Positions 12,309-24,189 are shown, counted from the first letter of the stretch. The stretch is 64,000 nucleotides of DNA from Sipunculus nudus (GCA_026874595.1 CM049320.1:41290714-41354713), one strand, 5' to 3'. Made by a program: numbers and translations. Notes: generated from the sequence alone by a model not told the origin.

Positions 12309-13111
12309 AATTTTGTTGATGTCTGTGAAAATAAAACTGGTATTAAATTTAGTACAATTTATACATTTTCACACATATACACTCATATAAATTAATAATC
12401 TAGCAAGTGATTATATTCCATATTTTACATAATACTTTTTTTTTTCAAAATGAAACTACAGTATTCAAAACAAAACTTGGAAGAATTTAATGTTAAAAGA
12501 TGGAAATACCCTTTAGTTTTATTTATCTGAAATAAAGATTAATGGTAGATATTTTCTTCATGTAACGTTATAGCATATATTTGTATTGTAAATGTATTTC
12601 TAATCAGTGGGTCTTTGTAAATTTTGTATATATGTACACAGCTACATGTACACAAAGTTAACTGTATTACTGTGCACTTGCAAATTGGTATAAGGAAAAT
12701 ATCATACAACATACAAACATGTACTGTCATATATCTACTTGATATCAGAGCTATAGTTAAACTAGGCATGTAAATAAACATGCAAAACCTTTCAACATTG
12801 AGCACCATTTCTCTAGGGCCATACATGCATCGCCCAAAAACAAAAGAGTAAGCAATCCTCCCGTAATATTACAGTCATCTGAATACCAGTCCATTATATA
12901 GTAGTCAATTCTACCTCTTTGTATATATGCAAATGTAATTTAAACATTATCTTAATAGAATCGCCACCTAAAACACTCATATATATATATATATAATAAA
13001 ATAATCATGAAATATATGTTTATGAGACAATAGTTGTTATGAACTCGGAGCGTTAAAATATATAGGCGTGAAAATGGCTATGGTTATATCAAGAAACATT
13101 CATTGCTAAAG
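12309..13111. other. AT-rich non-coding stretch
   Basis: No repeat or gene is recognised apart from a short (TA)n tract near 12978-12994. Confidence 0.45.
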
Positions 13112-13275
13112 TTCCTGAAACCGGATCATGCTCCGGATCCACACAAATATCTAAACGATTCTTCCTTGGTCCATTCCCGAAATGCTCTGAAAATTTTATG
13201 AGATTCCGTTAATGAATGCAGGAGTTGTGAACACACACACACACCTACACGAACTGGGATGAACTGGATACTCTG
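13112..13275 (-). repeat. (GT)n-anchored dispersed repeat, copy 1
   Basis: Read on the minus strand, this has a CCCAGTTCGTGTAGG lead, a short (GT)n tract, then CGGAATCTCATAAAATTTTC, GAGCATTTCGGGAATGGACC and AAGGAAGAATCGTTTAGAT. The same order of blocks recurs at 32770-32997 (+) and 36955-37205 (-). The matching open frames read like SHKIFRAFRE or SHEIIRAFRE, but copies carry different stops and endings. I treat it as an unclassified mobile-element fragment. Confidence 0.65.
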
Positions 13276-14280
13276 CTGGTGGAAGCAATACATTATAAAC
13301 ATTAATTGCATTATTTCACGTAGAATTAAACATTTATTTATGTTTTATGGTAGGCTCGTGCGATGTTTAACAAAAGGTACTATAGAAATGTTATAGATAT
13401 AACACTTTCAACATGTCTAAGAGAAATTTGCTTCATTATTTTATTCACTGATACATATGATACATATTTAATCCCCTAATCCTATAGCCAATGACAGCAT
13501 TTCTTCTTCGTCTGTAGGCACGGGTTGTGTATGCTATCTCTTTTGTCAACGATAGACAATGTATGGTGACGACTCTGTGGGCCGCACAATCTCCGCTAGC
13601 CTATAAGCGTTTCTGCTTTGTCTGTATGCGGGGCAGTAAAATTTGTAAAGGAACAAAATGATGAATTATTCATATAAACTTCCAAATATTCCTGATTCAT
13701 GTCAAACTAATCTGAGGCTGTCCACGATCAACACTGGTAAAGTGCTGGTTTTATTATTTCCGAGAGGAAAATCAGTTGCTACACTCGTAGCCCTTGATGG
13801 ACAAAGAACCGTTTACTTTGGAAGCACTGAGCCATTTTATTCTGATTGTTTTTCGAACATCCGTGCCTGGATTTCCGAAATGACTAGTGCTTTCATATAC
13901 AGATAACGTGCTAAATAATTTCAAAGAGACAACACGCTGTTTTACCCCGCATCGTATCCTTTATGAGTATTTCTTTTAGATGACTGGATTACAATTACAC
14001 TATCACTGGATGCTATAATACGTGAAGGAGGAATGCATTGAGACTTGTTTTTACTCTCAAGTATGGCCGTGGGTATCTATATTATGTTCTCAGGCCTATA
14101 ATGAAATGTAAGCAACCTTGTTCTCTCTCTGTTTTCTCACTTAGTAGTTCTCTTGAACATCTGAGAACATTTGAACAATTAAATGCAAACATTTATATGT
14201 ACGTACTGACATGCAAAATCAGTTTTATCTATTCAATGAATTAAATACCAAGTCATCAAGCTGACAAACTTAAGTAAACT
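13276..14280. other. non-coding stretch
   Basis: The 82-codon frame at 13658-13906 and the 68-codon frame at 14038-14244 show no domain I can name. No repeat is seen. Confidence 0.4.
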
Positions 14281-15370
14281 AGATGTGGTCGGACTATGGT
14301 CCTCAGAGGGCCCCGCATTTCTTGTAGTGCTGGATTAGTTAAAAACTATAGTTTTATTTAGAGTACCCCGTTTGTACTCTTGCAACTATATTTGATTTGG
14401 GACAGGTCTGTAATTCGATAGCATCCGAGTCCTCATACACACCAATCAACCCTGTGAATTTGACAAAGTTTAAAGGTATTCTGTTCATAAACATGTGTGC
14501 GACAAAAATTCTCCGATTTTGGTCTGTTTGTCATAACGCGCGAGTAAGAAAATCTCCGATCGCCCTCTGGTGGCCATATTAGATTTTGAGCGGGTCTGTA
14601 ATTCATTAGAGAAGGAGTCCTTATAGGCGCCAATCATCCCTGTGAATATGAGAAAGATCAAGCATGCATGATCTTGTTGAGATATATCTCGCCCAATAGA
14701 AATTCACCGATTGCGCTCTGGTGGCCATATTTGAATTCCGACAGGTCTGTAATTCGACAGAGATGGAGCCTTAATAGGTACCAATCTTCCCTGTGAATAT
14801 GAGAAAGATCAAGCGTTTTCTTATGGAGATATCGCACGTGATAAAAAAAATCACCGATTGCGCCAAGCGGTTATATTGGAATTCCGACAGATCTGTAATT
14901 GGAAAGGTCTGGAGCCCTCAGAGGTACCAATCATTCCTGTGAAAATGAAAAAGATCAAGCATGATTTTGGTGAGATATATCCTTCAAGAAAATCACCGAT
15001 TGTGCTCTTGCGGCCATTTTGGAATGCCGACAGGTCTGTAATTGAAAGGTGTGGAGCCCTCGTATAGATATATTGATCAGCCCTGTGAATATGAGAATGA
15101 TCAAGCATGTTCTTGTTGAGATATTGGGCGGGAAAGAAAATCATCGATTGTGCTCTGGCGGCCATATTAGAATTCCGAAAGGTCTGTGATTCGATAGGTC
15201 TAGAGCCCCTATAGATACCAATCATCCCTGTGAATGAAAGATCAAGCATGCTTGTTGAGATATCGCGTGGGAAAGAAAGTTTCACCGACGGACGGACGGA
15301 AGTACGTAAGGACGGAAGGACTGACACGGTGATAACTATTAGAGCACCCTTTTCCAGCGGGGCCCTAATA
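14281..15370 (+). mobile_element. tandem-cored element A (pearl/Helentron-like), about 6 x ~146 bp
   Basis: A lead containing AGAGGGCCCCGCATTTCT is followed from about 14398 to 15288 by six units of 140-150 bp. Each unit contains a variant of GACAGGTCTGTAATTCGATA, CCCTGTGAATATGAGAAAGATC and CACCGATTGCGCTCTGGTGG. After the array come GACGGACGGACGGAAG and a tail ending CAGCGGGGCCCTAAT. The two ends share GGGCCCCGC in inverted orientation. A unique lead, a tandem core and a distinct tail match non-autonomous Helentron-like elements reported from bivalves, but the class is inferred. The antisense 158-codon frame at 14851-15327 and the frame at 14858-15067 are shadows of this array. Confidence 0.82.
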
Positions 15371-15681
15371 ACATTATATTTTCCGGTATCGTAAGCACAT
15401 AACGCGTCTAGGGATCACTTATAGGATTGCTGTTTAGAGAATAAGGGGAAGAATGGACAGTGAAATCCGTAAAATTATGAAATTTAGACAACAGGAAATG
15501 GAGACTCAAGTAAAAATGACAAATGAATATGGATACTTTTTAAACAGGTTGATGGAATGAAATGTTACGATGCTTGAAGGTTATAAATTACAATGGTTAA
15601 AACATTTATTCGGCTGTTTCCTATCATGATGTTGAATTGTGTAAGGATCTATAGGCGATGCCATAACATGCGTTATACATG

Positions 15682-15683
<2 letters not shown>

Positions 15684-15742
<59 letters not shown>
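15684..15742. repeat. (AT)n microsatellite
   Basis: A pure AT dinucleotide tract of nearly 60 bp. Confidence 0.97.
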
Positions 15743-15743
<1 letters not shown>

Positions 15744-16450
15744 GATGGTATCTACCTCAGTAAATTTTGCCTCAGGTGATGATCGGAACATACCATGGAC
15801 TCCGCCCGTCATAGTCGGGCGATTATCTTATATAACTAACTTGTAGGTTTTTGTGATTTTTTTATTACCTCTGATTGATTCTCGAGAGTTTTACCATAAC
15901 AATGGAGATACGGTAAATGTCAATTATTCCATGACATTAACTGTATGACTTCGTCCACAACTATTAGAATTATTTGAAATTGTCTGAAATGTTTTCATAC
16001 AGTCTTCTGGTTTGGATATATGGCATACTTTGTGTAGCGCAGTGCTTTTTCCTGCACATAGAAATATAAATACACCTATGGCCTAATATTAAAAAATACG
16101 GGACATGCGTGTATAGTTTTATGAAAAGAAATATGAAATAAAACTTCCTGCTAAAAACAGAATTTACTTATTTACTTCTCCTGTGTAATCTTAAAGAACA
16201 GTGTCTGAAATTTTGTAATAACTGCATGATATAATGCTTTGTCAATCACTGAATAAATTAAAGTATACTGTAGCATTTTGCATTATATGCCCTATAGACA
16301 TTCAATATATATATATGATAAAACTGTATAGAAAAAATATACTTTTAGAAGAGAAGCATAATACAGCCAATTCAAAACTTATACTCAATTTGTTATCAAG
16401 TTCAGTATCAAACAGTTTACATAAAACTGCTCTCACATTTTGTTTTAGCG

Positions 16451-16453
<3 letters not shown>

Positions 16454-16522
<69 letters not shown>
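16454..16522. repeat. (TA)n microsatellite
   Basis: An almost uninterrupted TA tract of about 69 bp, with one TTTA interruption near the right end. Confidence 0.97.
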
Positions 16523-17779
16523 ACTAACAATCTGTTATGGCGCGTCATTAGCTTTTTAAACTGACCTGGTTGTGGGTCATTACGCTGTCGGCTTCATTTT
16601 AAGATCAATATTGACGATATGAATAATGAAGTAAAATGACTTTGTACAAATGTTTACCTAATGAACGTTACCAACGGGACGTTTCAGCTTGGTGCCAATG
16701 CTGTTCTTTACATCAAATAATCAATATCTCCAGACACCATTTTTCACACTAAGGTGACATGAGTCGTCTAAAATTAACATAGACATCCTAAAATTGAGGC
16801 TATAGCCAGAAGCACTCCATGTCCACAGGCACCTGCAACAGACCAGACTCAATTACCGCTCAGTACAACACTAGGGCTGTTTATAGACAAGATAATAAAA
16901 ATAATAATAATAATAGTCATTATTTATTTGTTTATTCAAACTCATTCATACGTTACCTCTTCAGACAAGATTGTCTGATCTGTCTGTTGAATACTTTCAT
17001 GAAATAATTAAAAAATTATAATTTATATAATTATATAGTTTCTTGTTAAGAGACTCCAGGTATAAGTAATGACAATAACTACGATACACATTATTACATA
17101 TCAAACGATTGTATCATTGCACACCATGTATCCCAAATTGTGCAACACAGACTGGCCAGTATATACCTCATTACATGGATTTCCTCTTCATTCAATACAA
17201 GACAAATTTTGGTATGAGCTACACAAATTGGATGTGTTACATGTAATTTTAAATATCTATTTGTGCTGATGATGAAAATGACAAACCTGAAAGATAAATA
17301 TCACCATCTTTCCATGAAGTAAGAAAGTAACCACAGTAACTCCATCAATAAACTATAAGGTTACCTTAAAAACTACTGTTTCAAACCATTAGAGAATATG
17401 AAATATTTATAGCCTTTTAGTAATAGTTGCTATAAAACCTTAGCTGCCATCGGCCAACGTAACAGCCGCCTTAAGGAGCATAGAATTCAATTGCTCAGCT
17501 ATAAAACCTTGAGGGACGGCTTGATGAACGAGTCTCCCGACGCCATCAACATGACAAAACCAAACCCCGAAAAACTCGGCGTTTTCTTGAGACGTTCCAG
17601 GTCCCAGATTATAAAAAGCGGAATAAATACAAGTGGAAACGGGTTAAGTCCCAAGCGAATATGCTTGCAACAGAAAGTGGGGGCTGATCAACAACCGTGG
17701 TCTGACATCTAGGTCAAGGTAACGCTTCCATCTTATCAAATGTATCATGTAATATGCATATGGCGACCTTTAGCGGGAA

Positions 17780-18010
17780 AATCCAGCGGAGTCTCGTTTC
17801 GAGATCGGCAAAACTTGCCTACGGGAGCTCATCAAATTCCAGGCGCGTGAAAATTAATTGTTGTAGATTTACTGATTCGCCGAATACGCTAGAAAGTAAG
17901 AGTAAAATTGTTCGCAGAATGACACATAATTAATTTGCTGACAGTTAACGGTGCGGGCTGATTAGCTCTGCGTGATGAATATAACAATCAGTGACATGAG
18001 AAAAGGGAAA
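17780..18010. promoter_or_regulatory. candidate conserved non-coding element
   Basis: This sequence is of higher complexity than its surroundings. It has homeodomain-type cores AAAATTAATTG, ACATAATTAATTTG and GCTGATTAGC within about 110 bp and no simple repeat. It resembles developmental non-coding elements in style only. No conservation could be tested. Confidence 0.2.
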
Positions 18011-18210
18011 AATACACCACCGGGTTAGAAAATTAGAAATGACGATGGTTTCTACAGGAAAATACAATTATAAAGCTAATTCATTAACAGTCTTAAGATC
18101 CAAACCCATTGCTGAAGGTGACCCATCTCCCATTATTTTGCTCATTGGCTAGAAAACAGGCTATTCCATCACTGACTCTAGGCGTCGGTCATAATTTTCC
18201 CGCATCTTAA

Positions 18211-18239
18211 CTATATATATCTATATATATATATATATA

Positions 18240-18312
<73 letters not shown>

Positions 18313-18330
18313 CTCTATATATATATATAT
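18211..18330. repeat. compound (TA)n(TC)n(TA)n microsatellite
   Basis: Blocks of TA, a (TC)n block of about 40 bp, TA, a short TC block and TA follow directly. The polypyrimidine block between two TA blocks is unusual in its regularity. Confidence 0.96.
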
Positions 18331-18683
18331 AAAAGGTAGAGTTACCCTCTGTTGTAAAGTGCTCTATGGCCTACAGACTATAGGCCAGAGCGATATATTA
18401 TTGAAGAAATTTGTGAATTACACTTTATAGAGTTGTTTTTATATATATAAGACATGCACGGATATTAAAACTATATTTTGTAGATAATTCAGGGTAACAC
18501 TTTTGCTATACATATAGGGGCGTTTGTAAATCAAATCTATTAAAAATCATGAAAATTACATTAGGTAAAGCACATTAACTGATATATATATATATATGGC
18601 TTATCATGCAGTGTGAAACAGATAGAGACATCATGTCTTGAAATAACCGGTAAGCTTGATGGAATTGTCATGGTATTTGCGTG

Positions 18684-18752
18684 ATAGTGGTTGGTATTTT
18701 AATGACGGTGATGACGGTGATGATACTGATAATGGTGACAGTGATGGTGATC
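18684..18752. repeat. imperfect GATGGT/GATGAC-type repeat
   Basis: Short cryptic repeat rich in GGTGATGACGGTGATGATAC and related triplets. Confidence 0.6.
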
Positions 18753-19179
18753 ACTAGGGATGGCACAGAAAATCCTATGACCATCAGCACCGGCCACAGT
18801 TTCAAAGTAATTTCTTCATATATTCATAAACATCATTCAGTCGCTTTGATTGAGCCTCCGTCCAAAGGATGAGTTAATGACATATTTACAACTACTAACA
18901 CAGACAATGAGTTTGGCGGCCTTCTTTTATAGAATATTTGCTGATTAATTCTTGTATTCATTTCGACAGTTTCAAGATTAATGCCCTAAACTTGGTTAAA
19001 AAGCATGTCCACCGCCATGTGTTCACAATAGGTGAAAAAAATGGATATTAAATTAAATGAATGATTGAAGGTCCAAAGATAATTCCATTTTAAACATTAC
19101 TTCACTTCAAAATGCAATAGCCAACGCAAATTAATTTAACTGTAGAGAAGGAAAAACTTCTGAGACGTGTTTAGACAGT

Positions 19180-19400
19180 TGGCTGGAAAAAGACACTAAT
19201 TACCTTATCCGTCAGATGGCCAGTAAATACATGCCTGTAAATGCTTATTACAGCAGCTTGAAATTGATTGATCGCCGGAGTAAAATAAGGAAATCACGAA
19301 CGATAAATGATCTGTTTGTTGGAATCGTGGTAAATTGATCAAAACCAGAAGGTTCTTTAGTAACGTTACGGTAATTAATCAAAATTTAAGATTACAATTG
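19180..19400. promoter_or_regulatory. candidate conserved non-coding element
   Basis: It contains ACACTAATTACCTTATCC (a homeodomain core next to a GATA-type site), AAATTGATTGATCGCC (a PBX/Exd-like repeat) and CGGTAATTAATCAAAA within about 200 bp of high-complexity sequence. Function is inferred from motif style only. Confidence 0.2.
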
Positions 19401-20084
19401 TGTTTGTGTTTTGTACTCAGTCCACAAATTACTGAGGAAAATATGTTGACGTTCAAAAGGCAACCCACGTCATCCGGAGAATTTGTTTAAATTCACCGGA
19501 AATGCAGGGTCTTTCTGGATTACTTCCCTCACGCTGGAATGTTCTTAGTCTCTCACTCAATCAATTTCTGAGACCGTTTTCTATGTTTTACGTCAGTTAA
19601 AGGATTTAGGCCAAAGTACAAATTATCAAACTGTATGCTCCATTTTGATTCTGGGTCGGAAGGTTCGCGGGATCGATCGGAACATCCGTGAGGTAACTTA
19701 AATTTTTGGCTTGTTCATAGGTGACTCAAAATAGGGACGCAAGGTTAGAAGCAACTAGAAATCCAGGGAATGAGACAAATTCTTGAAGTTTTCTGGATTT
19801 GTTAGTCTCAAATTCAAGATTCTTGTGTAAAAGTATTTGCATATTGATAGTAGTGTACTGTGTACATACTTTACTATCCAAGTCAGAAAAATGGATGCAG
19901 AGTCAACCGCAGGAATGATATTTCTCGGTGTCAAAACGTGCGTAAAATGATTAAGCCTAGGCGCCACTAGTCTCATATAACAAATAAAGCTGTCAAACAT
20001 GTATAACCAAAGCATATTTTAATACAATCAAGGTGTAAGTATTGAAAAAAAATGGAGTTTTCATCCAAAATGCACAGATTAGTG

Positions 20085-20290
20085 ACATAGTATAAAATAT
20101 GCCACCGTGACCTAATTTTTGGCTTTCCGTTGAGATATATACCAGTACCTGTCTGGATATTAAGCAGGGGTATTCCAGGTCTACCGATTTTTCCCTCCGC
20201 TAACGGCTGCCGGTCAGTTGGACGGCAGGATGCAGCAAAGATCTTTCGAAATAGCTCAGCATGACTGACAGTCAAAGCTAAAATTAACGA
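20085..20290 (+). mobile_element. eroded 3' tail of an element like that at 62.25-63.31 kb
   Basis: CACCGTGACCTAATTTTTGG here corresponds to CACCATGACCTAATTTTGGG at 63112. GGTCAGTTGGACGGCAGG corresponds to the GGACGGTCGG region. ATAGCTCAGCATGACTGACA corresponds to ACAGCTCAGCTTGACTGAAA at 63283. The order is the same. The 119-codon antisense frame at 19973-20332, whose N-terminus looks like a signal peptide, overlaps this tail and is best treated as spurious. Confidence 0.65.
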
Positions 20291-20299
20291 TGCTGAAGT

Positions 20300-21090
20300 T
20301 ACAATTGTTTTGGTGGATTTTAAATAGTCCATTTGGTACCTGGCCTGTATTTCATATCACCTTTGTTCTTGTTGTTGAACTGAAATTGAAATTAATGTAT
20401 TAACTTATCCCGACTTGCAGGCTTGATGTGTTTAGTCCTCGGGGAACACCGCCTGAACTCAAGCCCAGCCTTACGGCATGATTCCCGTCATTTATATTAC
20501 TTCAGTGGAGTACTTTATACACAATAAGAGGAATACGGTACCTACTGAAGAAAGGCAGGAACACTCAATAAAAGACACATTCTTATGCACTGTACCAGGA
20601 GCCATTTTAAGAAATTGATGACTCAGAGACATTTCACTTTCATAAAGATGATGCCTCTATTTTTTGTATATTGTCACTGAAAGTTTAGAAACTTTTCCCC
20701 CATACGCATATGAAATCCCCTTAACTCTTCAGCTGGAAAAAAACATACCATGACAATCATAATAGTTAGAAATATCACGGTTAGGAACAAAAAATATTTT
20801 TTTCATGCAACCGGCTACCTATAGACGTTTAAAAAAGTTTGCATATACCAAGAAATAATTATGCCATGACTCTGTGCGTGTGATTATGATGGAACAGCAA
20901 GAGCCCAGACACAGGACAGAGTGTCGGGCCTTTCTGGCTGGTCTAGTTAGTATCCAGTCCCAGAAGTCGGTAGTTGCTGGGGCAAGGTGAACAACAACTG
21001 CCTTTTTCTTGTACCAATAATCCACACTGACCGAAAAGGCGGTCACTACATCTTCTATACCCATTTTGAACTAAAATAATACTGCACACT
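20300..21090. other. non-coding stretch, one unassigned antisense frame
   Basis: The antisense 81-codon frame at 20819-21064 has a mixed, protein-like composition but no domain I recognise and no supporting splice context. Nothing else is seen. Confidence 0.4.
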
Positions 21091-21097
21091 CTTTTTA

Positions 21098-21152
21098 ATG
21101 ATGATAATAATAATAATAATAATAATAATTATTATTATTATTATTAATATTA
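21098..21152. repeat. (AAT)n(ATT)n perfect palindrome
   Basis: A run of AAT triplets turns directly into ATT triplets, giving a self-complementary tract of about 50 bp. Confidence 0.93.
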
Positions 21153-21659
21153 CGTCTAATGTTTTATTTACGAATGTGCGCACGTAAAGGGAAATTTTAA
21201 GTTAGTTATAGAAACAAGTAAGTCATTTCTTACACGCTTATTCATGAAACTAAATCTTAAATTGTATTAACATTGTTTTGTTCATGACGTGTTTTCAGAA
21301 AGACAATTATTCTCCTTTAATCCACTTTGACCAAAAATAAGAATGTTGGAATCCGTCTACAGTTATATTTGTATGTAAAATATCTTATACAAGTTTTGCT
21401 TTGACATTTGAATATTGTATGAATAAGTATTTTTTCACGTATAGCCTGTAACTCTCACGACACATAACTGCAATGTAAAAGCTGCATTTTAGAATTTCTT
21501 TTTCTGTCTTTGCTCTCATTCCGAGTCATATTTTCTGAGATTTTTTTTAAGTGGACCTGTTTGTTGGACAGTGATCACGACCCGTTTAAAGTTCGTTGAC
21601 TCACATATAAATATGTCAGAGCAGAAACAACAAGCTTGCCGTTAGATGTAATATTTTAC

Positions 21660-21860
21660 ATTGATGAGTTAGCTCCTGCGCTTGCCCGAGTCCCGTACCT
21701 TTGACGTATGTCAGGCGCACAAGGTGGGTGTCACTCTGGGGCAATGGCCGAACCAGAAACAAGTGGGTCAGTGACGTAGGAAGCCAGACCGGGCGTGTGA
21801 TCTTACATGGCGGCCGCCAGAGATTATTGATGAACCGGTTAGCCCTTCATCCGTTTATTA
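21660..21860. promoter_or_regulatory. GC-richer island with CRE-like and YY1-like motifs
   Basis: In a strongly AT-rich region this stretch carries TTTGACGTATG and GTGACGTAGG, which are ATF/CREB-like. It also has ACATGGCGGCCGCC, which is YY1-like. No adjacent frame looks like a first exon. Regulatory status is a guess. Confidence 0.2.
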
Positions 21861-22150
21861 ACTAAGCCCATTAGTCTTTCGAGCCCAGAAGAAAAAAAAA
21901 ACACGGAAAAGTAAACTTCGCATTAGTAGTGACATCAAGCTGGGACAGCCATTTCTCATGCCCTGCTTTCATAGTTTTCGGAGACATAGGTTACTTTTAT
22001 ATCACAACAGTATTGATCGATCGGGTGTCTAAATTAATAAAAAAATGCCACGTGAGTTTCCGGTAATATGTGCCAGTTAAACGTGCATATTGGGTCAGCT
22101 ATTGTCATATGACCTAACAGACAGACTATAAATTCGAAGTTAGAGAGATC

Positions 22151-22380
22151 TCAAAGAATCCCTGCTATAGGATCATCACCAGAACGCATAACCATATTTC
22201 ACCCATTTTATATGATCTCCACTGGCTCCTTTTAAGACACTTGATAAAATTAAAAATGTTGTCGTTCACATTCAAGTGCCAACACAACCTAGCCCCCATA
22301 TGTCGTAAAGAACAGGTCTATCCACATAGACCTACCAGAACCATATATGGTCAGGTAACAGCAAAATGTTAACACCTTAA
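22151..22380 (+). pseudogene. non-LTR retrotransposon reverse-transcriptase remnant (part 1)
   Basis: One frame stays open for 73 codons from 22151 to 22369 without an ATG. It contains the blocks RIITRTHNHISPILYDLHWL and FTFKCQHNLAP, followed by RPTRTIYG. These match the pattern at the C-terminal end of many LINE reverse transcriptases: H-hydrophobic-x-P-x-L-x-x-LHWL, then F-K-x-x-x-x-x-LAP, then (P/A)xRxxR. A SINE interrupts the sequence at 22381. The remainder resumes at about 22622. The element is 5'-truncated and dead. Confidence 0.8.
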
Positions 22381-22621
22381 GGGGCCTGGACAGCTGAGTG
22401 GTAAAACGCTTGGCTCTCTCCGCTGGCGACCCGGGTTCGATCCCCGGCGTGGCTATGAGAGTGGGTTGTAGTTGCCCGTCCATGGTCGGTGGTTTTCTCC
22501 GGGTACTCCGGTTTCCTCCACCCCTGCAGACTACCCTACGCCATCACCGGAGCCATGGAGAGTGCCCCTTAGTTATAATAACTTTTCGTACAATCTATGT
22601 AAAAATAAATAAGTTTATAAT
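22381..22621 (+). mobile_element. tRNA-derived SINE family 1, copy b, inserted in a LINE
   Basis: The start GGGGCCTGGACAGCTGAGTG is followed by an A-box-like TGAGTGGTAAAACG and a B-box GGGTTCGATCCCC near 22433. The central block TTTTCTCCGGGTACTCCGG comes next, then a tail CAATCTATGTAAAAATAAAT. It aligns over its whole length with 10335-10571. It splits a LINE remnant, so it is younger than the LINE. I could not see a clear target duplication. The frame at 22398-22676 is a SINE-LINE chimera. Confidence 0.92.
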
Positions 22622-22862
22622 ATACGGTGACAGAGGCTTCTGTACAGCTGGGGATCATCGATTGCTCTTGGAATAATCTGGACATCTTGTCACAATTTGC
22701 CAATTCAAAACTGAAGAAATATCTATTCAGAGAATGTTTATTTTTCGTATGTTGGAAAGTATGTTGTAGTTTTTTTGTATAATATACTTTCTCAGTATTA
22801 TGTAAAGCGCCTGAGAGCATTTTATGATGGATTTGACTATAGAATGCAACTACAAGTCATGA
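22622..22862 (+). pseudogene. non-LTR retrotransposon remnant (part 2) and 3' tail
   Basis: Directly after the SINE the sequence encodes YGDRGFCTAG, matching the Y-GDR-x-F-x-x-A block that follows the Arg-rich segment in this LINE C-terminal region. In a shifted frame comes NSKLKKYLFRECL, matching the usual S-K-L-K-x-x-L-F end. Downstream TGTAAAGCGCCTGAGAGCAT resembles the 3' ends of such LINEs. At least one frameshift and one stop (after LLLE) show it is inactive. Confidence 0.78.
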
Positions 22863-22869
22863 AAGAAGT

Positions 22870-23970
22870 GCACGTATGTAAAAGGATTCATATCATAACA
22901 TAATTATCCATCCCATTTTAGTAATTACATAGTCGAATTATTTGACTTAGAGATAGTATATTAATTCTAATTCAGGGGAAAGATATTATAATTATATATG
23001 TGTGCGCGTGTGTGTTTGAGTGTGAGTGTGTTAGATCAACCAATAGTCTGCTTTCTGCGATGGCATACAGTACGTCTACAAAACAGAAACAATCAAAGAT
23101 TTACTGGAAATTGTATAATTTAAAAACCACATGAAGAGAAATCATTAAAACATATTCAAAATTTGTTGAAAACCAAACAGACATGCTTTTCGAGAAACGT
23201 ATTATTCTACATTCCGCACTTATTGTGCAGACATAAAACAAAGCAGTAGTCTCGAAACCCAAAGCGCTTCCAAGCAATGTGCTCCAAAAACATCTACAAA
23301 ATAATGGGACATTCCTTCTTTAACTGCACTTCGGGAACCTCATTATAGAATGCAACGAATGTCAATAAAACTCACATACTTCACATGCCGAGATTTGTAC
23401 GGCCTGAACCACATAAAGTTCCCCTGTTTACCTCGTTCCCTCGGTAACCTTGCGACTTTTCCCCTGGTAACTTAGCGTCAATTAATTCTCACGTGGTCAG
23501 ATGAAGTTTTGGCGGTAATGGCGTACATGGATTTAATCAAACAGAAGATAAAAGGATGACTACACAATGAATATTCTGTATTGATGAAAAATGTTTATTT
23601 TATTTGTCTCTTCTTTCTCCATAACATTGATAAATGAACTGACCTTGACCTTTTGTTTTTCTGTCTCTCCCACTGTCTGCTAGACCGCGATGATTCAAAA
23701 TCAGCCTAACTGCATAAACATATTGTTTCTGCTTCCACTGAGTTCGATTTTAGCTAGGATTATTCTTATTGACCATTTTATCATGTTCCCCAGTCTGTCC
23801 AGCTTCTATTCGTGCAAGCACGTGACCTCTGCTCGTCTAGTTTGTGTGTCCTTTCAGGCTACAGTTTATAAGGCAGTACACCAGTGGGATTTGATTCCTG
23901 GTATATGGTGAATTTGTCCACTATTTATATAGTAACTATGGAAAGAGAGCTGGATAATAAAGCAAAATGA
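22870..23970. other. non-coding stretch
   Basis: A short (GT)n tract lies near 23000-23030. The 73-codon frame at 23690-23911 has no recognisable domain. No other structure is seen. Confidence 0.45.
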
Positions 23971-23976
23971 GCATCG

Positions 23977-24189
23977 CAGGAGCGGAGGTGGAGGGGGTGT
24001 TTCCAGGGGGTCCAGACCCCACCTTTTTATCTGAAGCAACCTTCTTCTTAAGAAAATTTCAGACTACAATTTGCGGCCTCGAACCACCCCCCCCCCCCTT
24101 CCGGACATTGGGACCTTTAATTAGGTTTTTTCATTAGTCCTCCTGGGTTGGACCCCCCCCCCCTTTCCTTAACCCTGGATCCGCCCCTG
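23977..24189 (+). mobile_element. CAG-ended MITE, copy c, with 5-bp target duplication
   Basis: The element starts CAGGAGCGGAGGTGGAGGGG and ends CCTGGATCCGCCCCTG. It is flanked on both sides by CATCG (23972-23976 and 24190-24194), a perfect 5-bp target-site duplication. Length is 213 bp. It shares the internal TTTGCGGCCT and CCTCCTGGGTTGGAC motifs. Confidence 0.92.

Larger units (their letters stand above)
15371..17770. other. AT-rich non-coding stretch with two long (TA)n tracts
   Basis: (TA)n tracts lie at 15684-15742 and 16454-16522, and an AAT-type tract near 16890-16915. The 73-codon frame at 17491-17712 is of unknown status. No gene is recognised. Confidence 0.5.

Noticed and set aside
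14851-15327. Longest open frame in the window, 158 codons, minus strand
   Set aside because: It lies entirely in the ~146-bp tandem array of element A. The peptide is periodic and translates repeat units.
19973-20332. 119-codon minus frame with a signal-peptide-like start
   Set aside because: It overlaps an eroded tail homologous to the end of the element at 63.1-63.3 kb, so the frame is fortuitous.
20819-21064. 81-codon minus frame with protein-like composition
   Set aside because: No domain recognised, no second copy in the window and no visible splice sites. Not enough to call a gene.
22390-22455. tRNA gene or conserved protein exon in frame 22398-22676
   Set aside because: It is the tRNA-derived head of a SINE. 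The C-terminal part of the frame is LINE sequence.
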